Of a stretch of DNA of 14,046 nt, positions 1-6,879 are shown piece by piece (position 1 is the first letter of the stretch; each line of letters opens with the position of its first letter). The position numbers and the translations under genes were made by a program. The notes beneath the pieces are model-generated. The model searched no databases. It worked only from the letters and a program-made list of their open reading frames with translations, and was not told the origin of the DNA. Origin of the DNA: an uncultured Clostridia bacterium (GTDB taxonomy: Bacteria > Bacillota_A > Clostridia > Christensenellales > Aristaeellaceae); assembly GCA_946408865.1 (NCBI GenBank), contig CAMJTZ010000036.1:1-14046 (forward strand), given 5' to 3'.

Positions 1-1
1 A

Positions 2-1699
2 TTATTCCAAGTCCGCCGCCTTCCGAAACTGCAGCTGCCAGTTTTCCGTCAGCGCGTCCGTCCGGATGGCAATCCAGTTCTTCAGGTAATCGACGCATTC
101 CCCGAAGGTGTCTCCGCTTTCCGGTGCAGTGCCCTTGACCTGGTTTCCCCTCCAGCGCAATCCGTTCATTTCCGCGGATGCTTCAATTTCCGCACGGTAC
201 GCGTCTATGGATTTCATCGTACTGCACTCCGGCGCATCCCGCCGTCCCAGCAGGATTTCCGCTGCCGGCAGAATCTGCTCGTCATATACCTGCCGGGTCA
301 GCCGCTGCATATCCTCATGCTGCAGCAGCCAGCGCCACAGATAGCGTGTGTGGAGCAGGCGTGTATAAACAAAATCCACCTTCTCCGGGGTCCGGAGTCC
401 AATGCTCTTGTTTCCGTAGGTCAGGTCGTAGTCCCAGCCCGGTCCGGCGTACAGCAGCGGGTCCACGCTGTCCGAATCCTTGTACATGAAGCGGCTTGCC
501 GCCCATACATCCAGGTTGCTGCAGAATTCCTCCACGCAGATCATCCGCGCGAAGGAAAGCATATCAATGTAATCCGCGTAATACTTTCCGGTCTTTTTGC
601 TGATGCCGTCCTTTGCCATTGCCGCGTTGTGAAAATCGTTCACCAGTGCGGAAAGGTACTCAACCCCCTGCCGCCCGGTATGGTTCGGTTCCTTGATCGT
701 GATGCACATTCCGCCATCCGTCACAAATCCCGAATGATCCTCAGCGTCCTGGTAGTAGATGGGTTTTTCAATCTCGATCAGATATCCGCCGGTAATATCC
801 TCCGGTTCCTCCTTCACCCCGAACCATCGGATACTGGATACCGCTTTTCCCCACCTGTGCCGGAAAGGTGCCTTTTCATAGGCTTCCTTTCCGTTCAGTT
901 CCTCGTAGGCTTCCTCCAGGTCCCGGATCTCCAGGCGGTTCTTCTTCAGCTGAATCTTCTCCGACAGCAGGTACAGGCCGTAATAGTTTCCGTTGATATA
1001 TAAGTCCGCCGGATGACAGTCCGGCGTGGACGCAAGCCCGATCTCCCGGCAAAGATCCAGGGTGATCTGATTCCGGAGCAGGGATATATCATACCAGTTC
1101 GCCAGCAAAATCCAGGTCCTGTTCTTTCCCATGCCTTCCAGATTCACCTTGTTCTCTGTCTTGAATTCGAAAGGCTTCTTCGGCGCGTTGGAGGTGGAGT
1201 TCCCGCGCACTTTGAAGGTGGTCAGTTTTTCTGCTGCTTCCACGCTTCCATCCATCCGGATCATGATCATCTCCGCCGGTTGTTTGATGTTCGTTTTCGG
1301 CTTCTTCAGGTCGCTGTCCGCCACGGTGAAGAACAGCGCCGGAATCTCCGATCCCTGCATCACGGTAACGGTATTCGTCGTTCTGCCCCCATCCAGGGAG
1401 AAAATCACGTTCTTTCCGATATAACCGGAAACTGGCAGCGTCGCTCCGTTTTCATACGTCGTCCCGTCCCAGATCAGCGGTGTTTCCTGTCCGGTCCGGA
1501 TAACCGGATCCTGCCCTTTGAAAGCCCCGGGCAGGTACAGCACATACTGTTGTTTTCCCTTGTCTTCAGGCTGGATGAAAACTTCCCGGCCTTCCGCTGT
1601 CCAGCAGATCAGCACCTTCGGCGCTGACGCTGCCGCCGCGCTCCCGCCTGTTATCAGCAGCATCGCAAGGATGATCAGCATCAGCCTCCAGCGTTTCAT
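2..1699 (-). CDS. CotH-family (CotH kinase-like) exported protein
   Basis: CotH-family protein of 565 residues. CotH proteins have an atypical protein-kinase fold; spore-coat CotH phosphorylates coat proteins, while many clostridial members are exported and of unknown substrate. Residues 1-24 form a signal peptide (MKRWR, a hydrophobic stretch, then AAAASA). Residues 25-135 look like a beta-rich N-terminal part. The CotH core follows: KVRGNST (163-169) with lysines at 174-175, the stretch around 185-255 ending in GLYLLSEKI, GGYLIEIEK (304-312), and WDYDLTYGN (422-430), which corresponds to the metal-binding/catalytic aspartate motif of the family. The start is ATG at 1699 because GGAGG lies 6 bases upstream; an in-frame ATG at 1771 would add 24 residues, lie over the promoter and bury the signal peptide. 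The stop is at 2-4, so the gene is complete. Family call is secure; kinase activity and target are inference. No spore-coat genes are nearby. Confidence 0.9.
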   Translation of the reverse strand: MKRWRLMLIILAMLLITGGSAAAASAPKVLICWTAEGREVFIQPEDKGKQQYVLYLPGAFKGQDPVIRTGQETPLIWDGTTYENGATLPVSGYIGKNVIFSLDGGRTTNTVTVMQGSEIPALFFTVADSDLKKPKTNIKQPAEMIMIRMDGSVEAAEKLTTFKVRGNSTSNAPKKPFEFKTENKVNLEGMGKNRTWILLANWYDISLLRNQITLDLCREIGLASTPDCHPADLYINGNYYGLYLLSEKIQLKKNRLEIRDLEEAYEELNGKEAYEKAPFRHRWGKAVSSIRWFGVKEEPEDITGGYLIEIEKPIYYQDAEDHSGFVTDGGMCITIKEPNHTGRQGVEYLSALVNDFHNAAMAKDGISKKTGKYYADYIDMLSFARMICVEEFCSNLDVWAASRFMYKDSDSVDPLLYAGPGWDYDLTYGNKSIGLRTPEKVDFVYTRLLHTRYLWRWLLQHEDMQRLTRQVYDEQILPAAEILLGRRDAPECSTMKSIDAYRAEIEASAEMNGLRWRGNQVKGTAPESGDTFGECVDYLKNWIAIRTDALTENWQLQFRKAADLE

Positions 1700-1741
1700 C
1701 GTCAGCCTCCGGAAAAAAATATTCTGCTTCTTCTGAATATT

Positions 1742-1771
1742 ATTATATAAAACACGCAGGATCCGGTGCAA
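1742..1771 (-). promoter_or_regulatory. Promoter of the CotH-family gene
   Basis: On the minus strand TTGCAC (1771-1766) is followed after 18 bases by TATAAT (1747-1742). The predicted transcription start is near 1735, about 35 bases ahead of the ATG at 1699. The match is four of six at -35 and perfect at -10. Confidence 0.6.
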
Positions 1772-1793
1772 GTGGTTTCATGCATTATTCTTC

Positions 1794-1823
1794 TTGCGCC
1801 CTGTACGCCGCAGCGGATATAAT
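1794..1823 (+). promoter_or_regulatory. Promoter of the ybaK-type gene
   Basis: TTGCGC (1794-1799) is followed after 18 bases by TATAAT (1818-1823). The -35 box lies 22 bases from the -35 box of the divergent CotH-gene promoter, so the two promoters sit back to back. It leaves a leader of about 80 bases before the ATG at 1911. Confidence 0.55.
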
Positions 1824-1828
1824 AGTCT

Positions 1829-1874
1829 GTGTTTCAGGGAAGTCTCTCCTCTAGACAGACCTTTCCTGAAGCAC
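1829..1874 (+). promoter_or_regulatory. Long hairpin in the ybaK leader
   Basis: GTGTTTCAGGGAA (1829-1841) pairs with TTTCCTGAAGCAC (1862-1874) over 13 positions, two of them G-U. The stem can continue by GTCT (1842-1845) with AGAC (1857-1860) past one bulged C. The loop contains CTCCTCT, complementary to a Shine-Dalgarno sequence. It begins close to the predicted transcription start. No run of T follows the stem, so it is not an intrinsic terminator. A regulatory role is inference; it does not carry the conserved T-box sequence. Confidence 0.45.
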
Positions 1875-1910
1875 GGCTGTCAGCAGTATACGGAAAATAG
1901 GATTGTGCAT

Positions 1911-2399
1911 ATGAAAAACGACGAGAAAACAAATGTCATGCGGCTTCTGGAATCAAAAAAGATTCTTTATACCGCCCATACCTATTCTCCGGATCCTTCT
2001 CTCTCCGGCGAGGATATCGCCCGCATTCTGGGAGAAGACCCGGCTTTTGTCTTCAAGACGCTGGTCACCCGCGGCAAAACCGGCCGGTATTATGTCTTCG
2101 TTATTCCCGTCGCTGCGGAACTGGATCTGAAAAAAGCTGCCCGGGCTTCCGGGGAAAAGGCTGTCTCCATGATTCCGCAGAAGGAACTCCTTCCGCTCAC
2201 CGGCTATGTCCATGGCGGCTGCTCCCCCGTGGGCATGAAAAAACCGTTCCCGACTTTCCTGCACACTTCCGCGGAGAGGATGGAGCGGATTTTCGTCTCC
2301 GCCGGGCGGGTTGGCTTCCAGATGGAAGTTGCTCCGAAGGATCTGTTCTTTCTTGTTTCTTTCCGCTATGCAGATCTGGTCACCGATACTCCGGAATGA
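1911..2399 (+). CDS. ybaK: YbaK/EbsC-family Cys-tRNA(Pro) deacylase
   Basis: Editing protein of 162 residues, close to the usual length of YbaK (about 155-160). Members hydrolyse cysteine mischarged onto tRNA(Pro) by prolyl-tRNA synthetase, acting in trans in the cytoplasm. Family hallmarks visible are VFKTLV (47-52), with the conserved lysine needed for deacylation at residue 49, and GYVHGGCSPVGMKK (98-111), the YbaK signature loop. The ATG at 1911 is chosen because it gives the usual N-terminus (short polar run, then MRLLESKKI); the frame is open back to 1794 but that would overlap the promoter. The ribosome site is weak (AGGA ending about 8 bases upstream), and ATG at 1938 is a possible alternative. 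It is a single-gene unit with its own promoter and ends before a bidirectional terminator. Substrate preference within the YbaK/ProX group cannot be fixed from sequence alone. Confidence 0.9.
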   Translation: MKNDEKTNVMRLLESKKILYTAHTYSPDPSLSGEDIARILGEDPAFVFKTLVTRGKTGRYYVFVIPVAAELDLKKAARASGEKAVSMIPQKELLPLTGYVHGGCSPVGMKKPFPTFLHTSAERMERIFVSAGRVGFQMEVAPKDLFFLVSFRYADLVTDTPE

Positions 2400-2486
2400 T
2401 ATAATACGTAAAATCCGCCGTTCCGGAGAAGGGGGCTGCATTTTGAACCCCGGAGCGTCCGGCACCGGGATATCGTGGAAATTTGG

Positions 2487-2523
2487 AAAGTGCTGCAGGG
2501 TCGTTGACCCGCAGCACTTTTTT
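2487..2523. terminator. Bidirectional intrinsic terminator
   Basis: AAAGTGCTGC (2487-2496) pairs with GCAGCACTTT (2511-2520), and inside it GGGTC (2498-2502) pairs with GACCC (2506-2510) around a GTT loop, with one bulged A at 2497. This is a 15-bp stem with a three-base loop. Six T follow on the plus strand (2518-2523). On the minus strand the descending arm ends in CTTT followed by CCAAATTT, a weaker U tract. It serves the convergent ybaK gene and the GNAT gene ending at 2523. Confidence 0.88.
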
Positions 2524-2990
2524 CAAAGGATCTTTTCCATCCCGACCTTGTAGGGCACAAGTCCGAGCTTCTCATAGAATGCCATCGCGCCCGGATTGCA
2601 GTTCCAGACGTTCAGTGTCACATTGTAACATCCCTTTTCCCGGGCATAGTCCAGGATCCGTTCATAAAGCGCCCGCCCGGCTCCCTGGCCGCGGGCTTTT
2701 TCATCCACGCAGATATCGTCGATATACAGCGTGTCGTGCTCTGCCATCAACGGGCCGCCGGAATGCTGCAGAATGCAGAACCCGTGGCCCAGCACCCGGT
2801 CGTTTTCATCCGTACAGACGAACACGGGCGTCGCCTCATCGGAGCAGATTGCCTGCAGCTCTTCGGCGTTATATTTGGTTGCCGGCCCTTTGAACAGATC
2901 AGGCCGTCCCCGGTGATGCACCATATCCACCTGAACCAGCAGGTTCAGGATCGCGGGAATATCCCGCGTTTCCGCGCGCCGAACATACAT
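2523..2990 (-). CDS. GNAT-family N-acetyltransferase
   Basis: Cytoplasmic acetyl-CoA-dependent acetyltransferase of 155 residues, a typical single-domain GNAT length. The acetyl-CoA pyrophosphate loop is ARGQGAGRAL (99-108), following the beta-strand LYIDDICVD (88-96). The C-terminal motif WNCNPGAMAFYEKLGL (129-144) is the usual motif-B region. The substrate is unknown; the fold resembles RimI/PhnO-like small acetyltransferases acting on amines or protein N-termini. The ATG at 2990 is preceded by GAGGCGG, and this ribosome site overlaps the TGA stop of the upstream gene (stop 3002-3000), so only 9 bases separate the two genes and translational coupling is likely. It is the second gene of a two-gene operon ending in the hairpin terminator just beyond its stop. 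Confidence 0.9.
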   Translation of the reverse strand: MYVRRAETRDIPAILNLLVQVDMVHHRGRPDLFKGPATKYNAEELQAICSDEATPVFVCTDENDRVLGHGFCILQHSGGPLMAEHDTLYIDDICVDEKARGQGAGRALYERILDYAREKGCYNVTLNVWNCNPGAMAFYEKLGLVPYKVGMEKIL

Positions 2991-2999
2991 CGGTCCGCC

Positions 3000-3809
3000 T
3001 CAGCCGTTGGCGGATTCAAATGCGAGTCCGCTGCCGGCATCTTCTTCTGTCAGATCACGCCAGAACACACACTGGTCGTGCATCGTGAAAATCGCAGATC
3101 CGTTGTCATACGCGTTTTCAATCGGGGCGTCCTCTTCCGTCTGGTAGGATTTGCTGCCGAAAACGTTCAGGCTGTCAGTTTCCGGGTCATACTGGCCCGT
3201 ATAGTCCCAGTAAAGGTTTACGCCGTCCGCACCGTACTTCACGATATTGACCTTGTACCCGGAGTACGCTTCTGCTCCGCTTTCGCCCTGTACTTCCTCC
3301 ACGTCCCAGATAATGCTGGCCTGATACAGGGATCCTTCTTCCCCGGTGCACTCCCAGTCCCCGGCAAACCAGCCGATCTTCTCATAGGTCCGGCCGGCGC
3401 CGGCATCCTCTTCCGCATCCTGCCAGATCAGGTGCCCGTCCCCGTTCAGGCTGAAAACAGCCTGAATATTTTCTTTTTCCAGCGTCCGGCTGATTTCAGC
3501 GCCTTCCTCGTCCAGAATCCGGGAATACTTTTCGCCGTATCCGTCCGTATTCGTCGCGAGCACTTTCTTTTCCGCGTCCCATACGCAGGTGTACTGCCAC
3601 AGAATGCTTTCATCGTCGTTCCACACCTGAACGTTGGCTTCCTCGCCGATTGGGAAAATCATAATATGCGATGTTCCGCTGACCCAGTCGCTGTAGAACA
3701 TCGCTGTCATTTCCGGATTGTCCTGCACGTCGTCATAATCTTCCCCCAGCGCCGCCGTCAGGCTCAGCGCCATCATCAGGGCAATCAGCATCGCAATCAT
3801 TTTCTTCAT
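3000..3809 (-). CDS. Exported protein with two internal repeats, function unknown
   Basis: Protein of 269 residues that I do not recognise by family name. Residues 1-21 form a signal peptide (MKKM, hydrophobic core, cleavage after AALG or SLTAA); there is no lipobox cysteine, sortase motif or later membrane segment, so it is probably released or loosely wall-associated. The mature part is acidic and contains two similar repeats of about 105-115 residues: about 41-143 and 151-265. Both begin with a DW pair, hold WQYTCVWDAEKK or WDYTGQYDPETD in the middle, and end with W(Q/R)D, two residues, then EEDAG(A/S)G and (Y/F)E (positions 129-142 and 250-264). The pattern suggests a duplicated beta-sandwich or lipocalin-like domain; that is inference. 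The start is secure: AAGGAGG lies 10 bases upstream of the ATG. It is the first gene of an operon with the GNAT gene downstream. Confidence 0.85.
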   Translation of the reverse strand: MKKMIAMLIALMMALSLTAALGEDYDDVQDNPEMTAMFYSDWVSGTSHIMIFPIGEEANVQVWNDDESILWQYTCVWDAEKKVLATNTDGYGEKYSRILDEEGAEISRTLEKENIQAVFSLNGDGHLIWQDAEEDAGAGRTYEKIGWFAGDWECTGEEGSLYQASIIWDVEEVQGESGAEAYSGYKVNIVKYGADGVNLYWDYTGQYDPETDSLNVFGSKSYQTEEDAPIENAYDNGSAIFTMHDQCVFWRDLTEEDAGSGLAFESANG

Positions 3810-3837
3810 GGTTCGTATACCTCCTTACATGCCTTGT

Positions 3838-3868
3838 ATTCTACACCCCGTTCCCGGGTTTCTGTCAA
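3838..3868 (-). promoter_or_regulatory. Promoter of the exported-repeat/GNAT operon
   Basis: On the minus strand TTGACA (3868-3863) is a perfect -35 box, with TAGAAT (3843-3838) as -10 box after a long 19-base spacer. The transcription start would be near 3831, about 22 bases before the ATG at 3809. The spacer length lowers confidence. Confidence 0.5.
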
Positions 3869-3898
3869 GTAAACGCGCCTTGCTGCCGTTTTCTTCCA

Positions 3899-3927
3899 TT
3901 GACGGTTCCGAATCTTTCTTCTATACT
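3899..3927 (+). promoter_or_regulatory. Promoter of the esterase gene
   Basis: TTGACG (3899-3904), 17 bases, TATACT (3922-3927): five of six matches in each box at ideal spacing. It lies back to back with the divergent minus-strand promoter, with 30 bases between the -35 boxes. Predicted start near 3934 gives a leader of about 43 A-rich bases containing GACAAAAA twice. Confidence 0.7.
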
Positions 3928-3976
3928 TTTGTACGGACAAAAATACTGACAAAAACAAAAAAGCTGGGAGGGTTTT

Positions 3977-5056
3977 ATGATGAATGATCAGCAGCCGCTG
4001 GATATCTCCGTTTCCTTTGATCCATATGCCGGCGAACCAGGGCGGGACGGGGAGCAGTTCGCCCGCGTAATGCCGGACGGCAAAGTGCATTTCAGGATCA
4101 TCGCGAAGGATGCCCGTGAGGTGGCTGTGGACCGTTTCGGTACGCTCTTCCCGCTCGAATCCGTTGGGGACGGCGCCTGGGAAGGCACCTTCGACATGGG
4201 AACCGGCTTCCTTTATTTCTTCCTGAAGGTGGACGGCGCGGATGTTCTCTGTCCCTATCTGCCCATCGGCTACGGCTGCTGCCGGCCCATGAACTTTGTG
4301 GATGTCCCTGTAGCCGATATGGCCGGCTGGGATGATCTGGAGGGCATGCCGCATGGCGCGGTTACCCGGCATTACTATCCGTCCTCTGTTACTGGAAAGC
4401 ATGAAATCTGCCTGGTCTGGACCCCGCCGGCCTGGAATCCTGCCAAAGCGTATCCCGTGCTCTATCTGCAGCACGGCTACGGTGAAAACGAAACCGGCTG
4501 GATCTATCAGGGCCATGCCGGCCGCATTGCCGACCGGCTCCTGGCGGACGGGGCCATGAAGGAAATGATTATCGTCATGGGCAACGGCATGATAAAGAAA
4601 ACAGGTGATCCGTCGGACCGCCTGCTCTTCCCCCGTATCGTTGTGGAAGATCTGATTCCCTTCATCGAATCCCGTTACAGCGTCCTGAAGGACAAATGGA
4701 ACCGGGCCATGGCAGGTCTCTCCATGGGCAGCTTCCAGACCAGCATCACCACCCTCACCCATCCGGATCTTTTCGGTTATGCCGGTCTCTTCAGCGGATT
4801 CATGCGCGCCCCCTGGCCGTCTGACAATGTCCAGGCGCACATGGCCCTCGCTGAAAAAAAGGATGAATTCAACCGGGCCTTCAGGGTCTTTTACCGCGCT
4901 ATGGGCACCGATGACCAGTATTTCAGTACCTTTGAAGCGGACGACGCATGGCTGGAAGGCCGCGGCCTGAACATCACCCGGGAAACCTTTCCCGGCGGCC
5001 ACGACTGGACCGTCTGGCGCCGCTGTATCCATTCCTTCCTTCCCCGCCTCTTCTGA
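3977..5056 (+). CDS. Esterase (CE1/esterase-D-type alpha/beta hydrolase) with N-terminal E-set domain
   Basis: Protein of 359 residues without a signal peptide, so cytoplasmic. Residues about 10-110 look like a CBM48/E-set beta-sandwich (FRIIAKDAREVAVD, then GDGAWEGTFDMGTGFLYF), as found ahead of the catalytic domain in feruloyl and acetyl-xylan esterases. The alpha/beta hydrolase domain covers about 130-359: oxyanion region HGYGENETGW (166-175), nucleophile Ser249 in GLSMG, probable acid in GTDDQYF (Asp312 or 313) and His342 in GGHDW. The substrate is probably an acylated carbohydrate; the intracellular location suggests it acts on imported oligosaccharides, but no glycoside hydrolase or sugar transporter is nearby. 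GGGAGGG precedes two successive ATG codons (3977 and 3980); the second has the better ribosome-site spacing. A membrane-protein gene follows 66 bases later and may be co-transcribed. The spacer contains a weak hairpin (5057-5083) without a T run. Confidence 0.9.
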   Translation: MMNDQQPLDISVSFDPYAGEPGRDGEQFARVMPDGKVHFRIIAKDAREVAVDRFGTLFPLESVGDGAWEGTFDMGTGFLYFFLKVDGADVLCPYLPIGYGCCRPMNFVDVPVADMAGWDDLEGMPHGAVTRHYYPSSVTGKHEICLVWTPPAWNPAKAYPVLYLQHGYGENETGWIYQGHAGRIADRLLADGAMKEMIIVMGNGMIKKTGDPSDRLLFPRIVVEDLIPFIESRYSVLKDKWNRAMAGLSMGSFQTSITTLTHPDLFGYAGLFSGFMRAPWPSDNVQAHMALAEKKDEFNRAFRVFYRAMGTDDQYFSTFEADDAWLEGRGLNITRETFPGGHDWTVWRRCIHSFLPRLF

Positions 5057-5122
5057 TTCCTGCAGGAAAGTGCTCCGCAGGAACTGAAACAGCGATGAGA
5101 AAAACGGAGGAAAAAGGAAGAT

Positions 5123-5770
5123 ATGGACATCTACCCTTCACTGCTGCTCTTTACCTTTATCATTATAATTTATTGGGTCATCATTGAGCTGTTCACCTTT
5201 TTCTTTCATCTCACAGGGCTGACGGCGGACCGGGCGCGTTTTCAGGTGATATCCCTGCTGACCGGCACGGGATTTACCACACGGGAAAGCGAACTCGTTC
5301 TCTCCTCCCGGCGCCGCCGGCGGCTCGCGCGGGTTACCATGCTCTTCGGATACGTATTCAACATCACCATTGTATCCGCGTTCATCAACGTATTCCTTTC
5401 CATGAAGCTTTCCCAGGTCAGCCATCATTTTCTCGGCTTCCTGATCCCGCTGGGCACCGTCGCCCTGATTTTTGTTCTCATGCGTGTGCCGAAAATCCGC
5501 GCCAGGATCGACAGCTTTTTCCTGCGTTTTGCGGACCGCATCTTTAACCGGACGGAAGATTTCAACGCAGTTCTGCTGCTAGACAACATCGGCACCGAAT
5601 CCATTGTCCAGGTGAAGCTCCGCCATATTCCGGATGAATACAGGGGATTAACCCTCGCTGAAACGCATTTGCGCGCGGAAACCGGGATCCTGGTGATGCT
5701 GGTCGAGCGCAAAGGCGAAAAACCTGCAGCCCCCACGCGAATACAATATTTGAGGTTGGCGACAATCTGA
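5123..5770 (+). CDS. Small membrane protein with TrkA-C (RCK_C) domain, frame broken near its end
   Basis: The open frame gives 215 residues. Membrane segments lie at about 5-29, 72-94 and 102-121. Between the first two, TGLTADRARF (31-40) and SLLTGTGFTT (44-53) resemble a pore-helix and filter stretch of TrkH/KtrB-type potassium transporters, but only a fragment of such a fold is present. From about 158 there is an RCK_C domain, which in Trk/Ktr systems binds cyclic di-AMP or other ligands. The domain stops abruptly: after GEKPAAP the frame reads TRIQYLRLATI and ends, while the missing RCK_C end is encoded in the -1 frame immediately afterwards (see the entry at 5728-5838). One extra base in the C5 run at 5730-5734 would restore a 238-residue protein ending at 5838. 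AAGGAAG just before the ATG and GGAGG slightly further upstream support the start. It may be a real mutation, a sequencing error or slippage. Confidence 0.75.
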   Translation: MDIYPSLLLFTFIIIIYWVIIELFTFFFHLTGLTADRARFQVISLLTGTGFTTRESELVLSSRRRRRLARVTMLFGYVFNITIVSAFINVFLSMKLSQVSHHFLGFLIPLGTVALIFVLMRVPKIRARIDSFFLRFADRIFNRTEDFNAVLLLDNIGTESIVQVKLRHIPDEYRGLTLAETHLRAETGILVMLVERKGEKPAAPTRIQYLRLATI

Positions 5771-5838
5771 CTGTATTTGGAAATTATAATACGATCTGCA
5801 AATCCTTCCACGCCCGGGAGCATTTTGCGGACGACTGA
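5728..5838 (+). other. Out-of-frame continuation of the RCK_C protein (frameshift)
   Basis: In the frame of codons starting at 5740 the sequence reads NTIFEVGDNLTVFG and continues through KSFHAREHFADD to a TGA at 5836-5838. EVGDNLTVFG is the closing motif of RCK_C domains (GD, hydrophobic, hydrophobic-FG), so this stretch belongs to the preceding protein. The shift is -1 relative to the upstream frame and falls at or near the C5 run 5730-5734. The true gene therefore probably spans 5123-5838. Confidence 0.8.
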
Positions 5839-5852
5839 TACGGTTTCCCGGT

Positions 5853-6743
5853 TCAGTTCTCCCCGGTTTTTCCTTCGGTAAACGCTTTGAGTTTCACGCG
5901 CAGCAGTTCGTACCGCGCACGTTTTTCCTCTTTCCGGAAATGCACGTAACGGAGCTGCTCCGGATTTTTTTCATATCGAAAAGTTCTGTCCCCGAACTGC
6001 TCGCTGGTCAGGTCAAACACACAATCCCCGACGGCGTTGTAACAGTGGAATCCGCCGTCTTCCAGGGGAATGCCGTATACCTTCCCGCCGAAGATGTCCT
6101 GGGCCAGGAAAGCCGTGACAGAACACTGGCCGAGCGTTCGGTCGTCTTCACTCCAGTCCTTCCGCATCCGCGGCGCGCAGGTTTCCGCGCACCACACATG
6201 CCACAGCGCGTTATACAGATCCTTCGGGGTTTGGATTCCGGCGTATTCCGCGTTGACTGCCGGCACATCTGCGCGTTCCCACCCGGCAAACCCGTAGGTG
6301 TCCAAGCGGAAAATATCACTGTCTTCCCCGCTGCTGTCTTTCATGACAGTGGCTTTCTTTGCGCCGTATTTTTCATACAGGCCTTCTTCTCTTGTGGAAA
6401 TCCAGATCGCGTCATATCCGTCCTCCCTGGCCATCTCCCCGGCTTTGGCGATCAGTTTTCCCATCAGCCGCCGTCCGCGGTATGCCGGATCGGTATAGAC
6501 AAATCCGATCCACGGCGTCAGATCCGTACCCGGAATATCATCCTTCGCTGCGTATGTGCAGAAAGAAGCCAGATTCGCTCCGTCTGTCAGCAGCAATACC
6601 TCCGCATTTTCTCCGAATTCTTTCCGAAACCGGTTTTCTGACAGCAGCCGGAACAGATACTGCCCCGCGGTCCAGTCGCACTGAGCGAGTTTTTTCAGCC
6701 ACCATTCCGGATTCTTTATTTCATGCCAGATAAGGATTTCCAT
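5853..6743 (-). CDS. GNAT acetyltransferase fused to a YunG-like Cys/His/Asp domain
   Basis: Protein of 296 residues with two parts. Residues 1-150 are a GNAT domain: strand WIGFVYTDP (78-86), then the acetyl-CoA loop YRGRRLMGKLI (88-98), then DAIWISTREEGLYEKYG (111-127). Residues about 170-285 resemble the YunG family of Firmicutes: GQCSVTAFLAQDIFGG (205-220) with Cys207, HCYN with His233, and FDLTSEQF (243-250) with Asp244. The order Cys, His, Asp recalls papain-like thiol enzymes; activity is inference. ATG at 6743 is preferred because AGGAG sits just upstream and the GNAT fold begins there; in-frame starts at 6788 and 6968 lie on or beyond the promoter region. The gene converges on the RCK_C gene, with only 14 bases between the frame-restored stop (5838) and this stop, and diverges from the MATE gene. 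GNAT confidence is high; the YunG assignment is moderate. Confidence 0.85.
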   Translation of the reverse strand: MEILIWHEIKNPEWWLKKLAQCDWTAGQYLFRLLSENRFRKEFGENAEVLLLTDGANLASFCTYAAKDDIPGTDLTPWIGFVYTDPAYRGRRLMGKLIAKAGEMAREDGYDAIWISTREEGLYEKYGAKKATVMKDSSGEDSDIFRLDTYGFAGWERADVPAVNAEYAGIQTPKDLYNALWHVWCAETCAPRMRKDWSEDDRTLGQCSVTAFLAQDIFGGKVYGIPLEDGGFHCYNAVGDCVFDLTSEQFGDRTFRYEKNPEQLRYVHFRKEEKRARYELLRVKLKAFTEGKTGEN

Positions 6744-6779
6744 TCTCCTGTTTTGCTCCTTGTCCTTGTTTTCCCTTTC

Positions 6780-6809
6780 AGTATACATGATCCTGCCTTG
6801 ACTGTACAA
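6780..6809 (-). promoter_or_regulatory. Possible promoter of the GNAT-YunG gene
   Basis: On the minus strand TATACT (6785-6780) is a good -10 box, preceded after 18 bases by TTGTAC (6809-6804), which matches the -35 consensus at only three positions. Start of transcription would be near 6773, 30 bases ahead of the chosen ATG. The -35 box abuts the plus-strand -35 box of the MATE promoter. Confidence 0.4.
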
Positions 6810-6826
6810 TCCTCTTCTGCTATAGT
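6798..6826 (+). promoter_or_regulatory. Promoter of the MATE exporter gene
   Basis: TTGACT (6798-6803), 17 bases, TATAGT (6821-6826): five of six matches in both boxes at ideal spacing. Transcription would start near 6833, so translation cannot begin far upstream; this supports ATG at 6880 over the TTG at 6841. Confidence 0.7.
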
Positions 6827-6879
6827 TACACGGCGTATTTTTGCGCTTGCATGTATCTGAAGAAAGGATCCCCCGCGCA

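Noticed and set aside
317..1003. 228-codon open frame on the plus strand inside the CotH-family gene
   Set aside because: Antisense shadow; the minus-strand reading has a signal peptide, CotH motifs and an ideal ribosome site.
2736..3872. 378-codon open frame on the plus strand over the GNAT and exported-repeat genes
   Set aside because: It spans two well supported genes and their junction in antisense and encodes a low-complexity protein with no recognisable domain.
3806..5032. 408-codon open frame on the minus strand across the esterase gene
   Set aside because: It mirrors the esterase codons, has no family motif or ribosome site, and results from GC-rich third positions. The plus-strand protein has a complete catalytic triad.
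5057..5083. Inverted repeat TTCCTGC/GCAGGAA after the esterase gene as a terminator
   Set aside because: The stem is only 7 bp with a 13-base loop and no T run follows; readthrough into the next gene is more likely.
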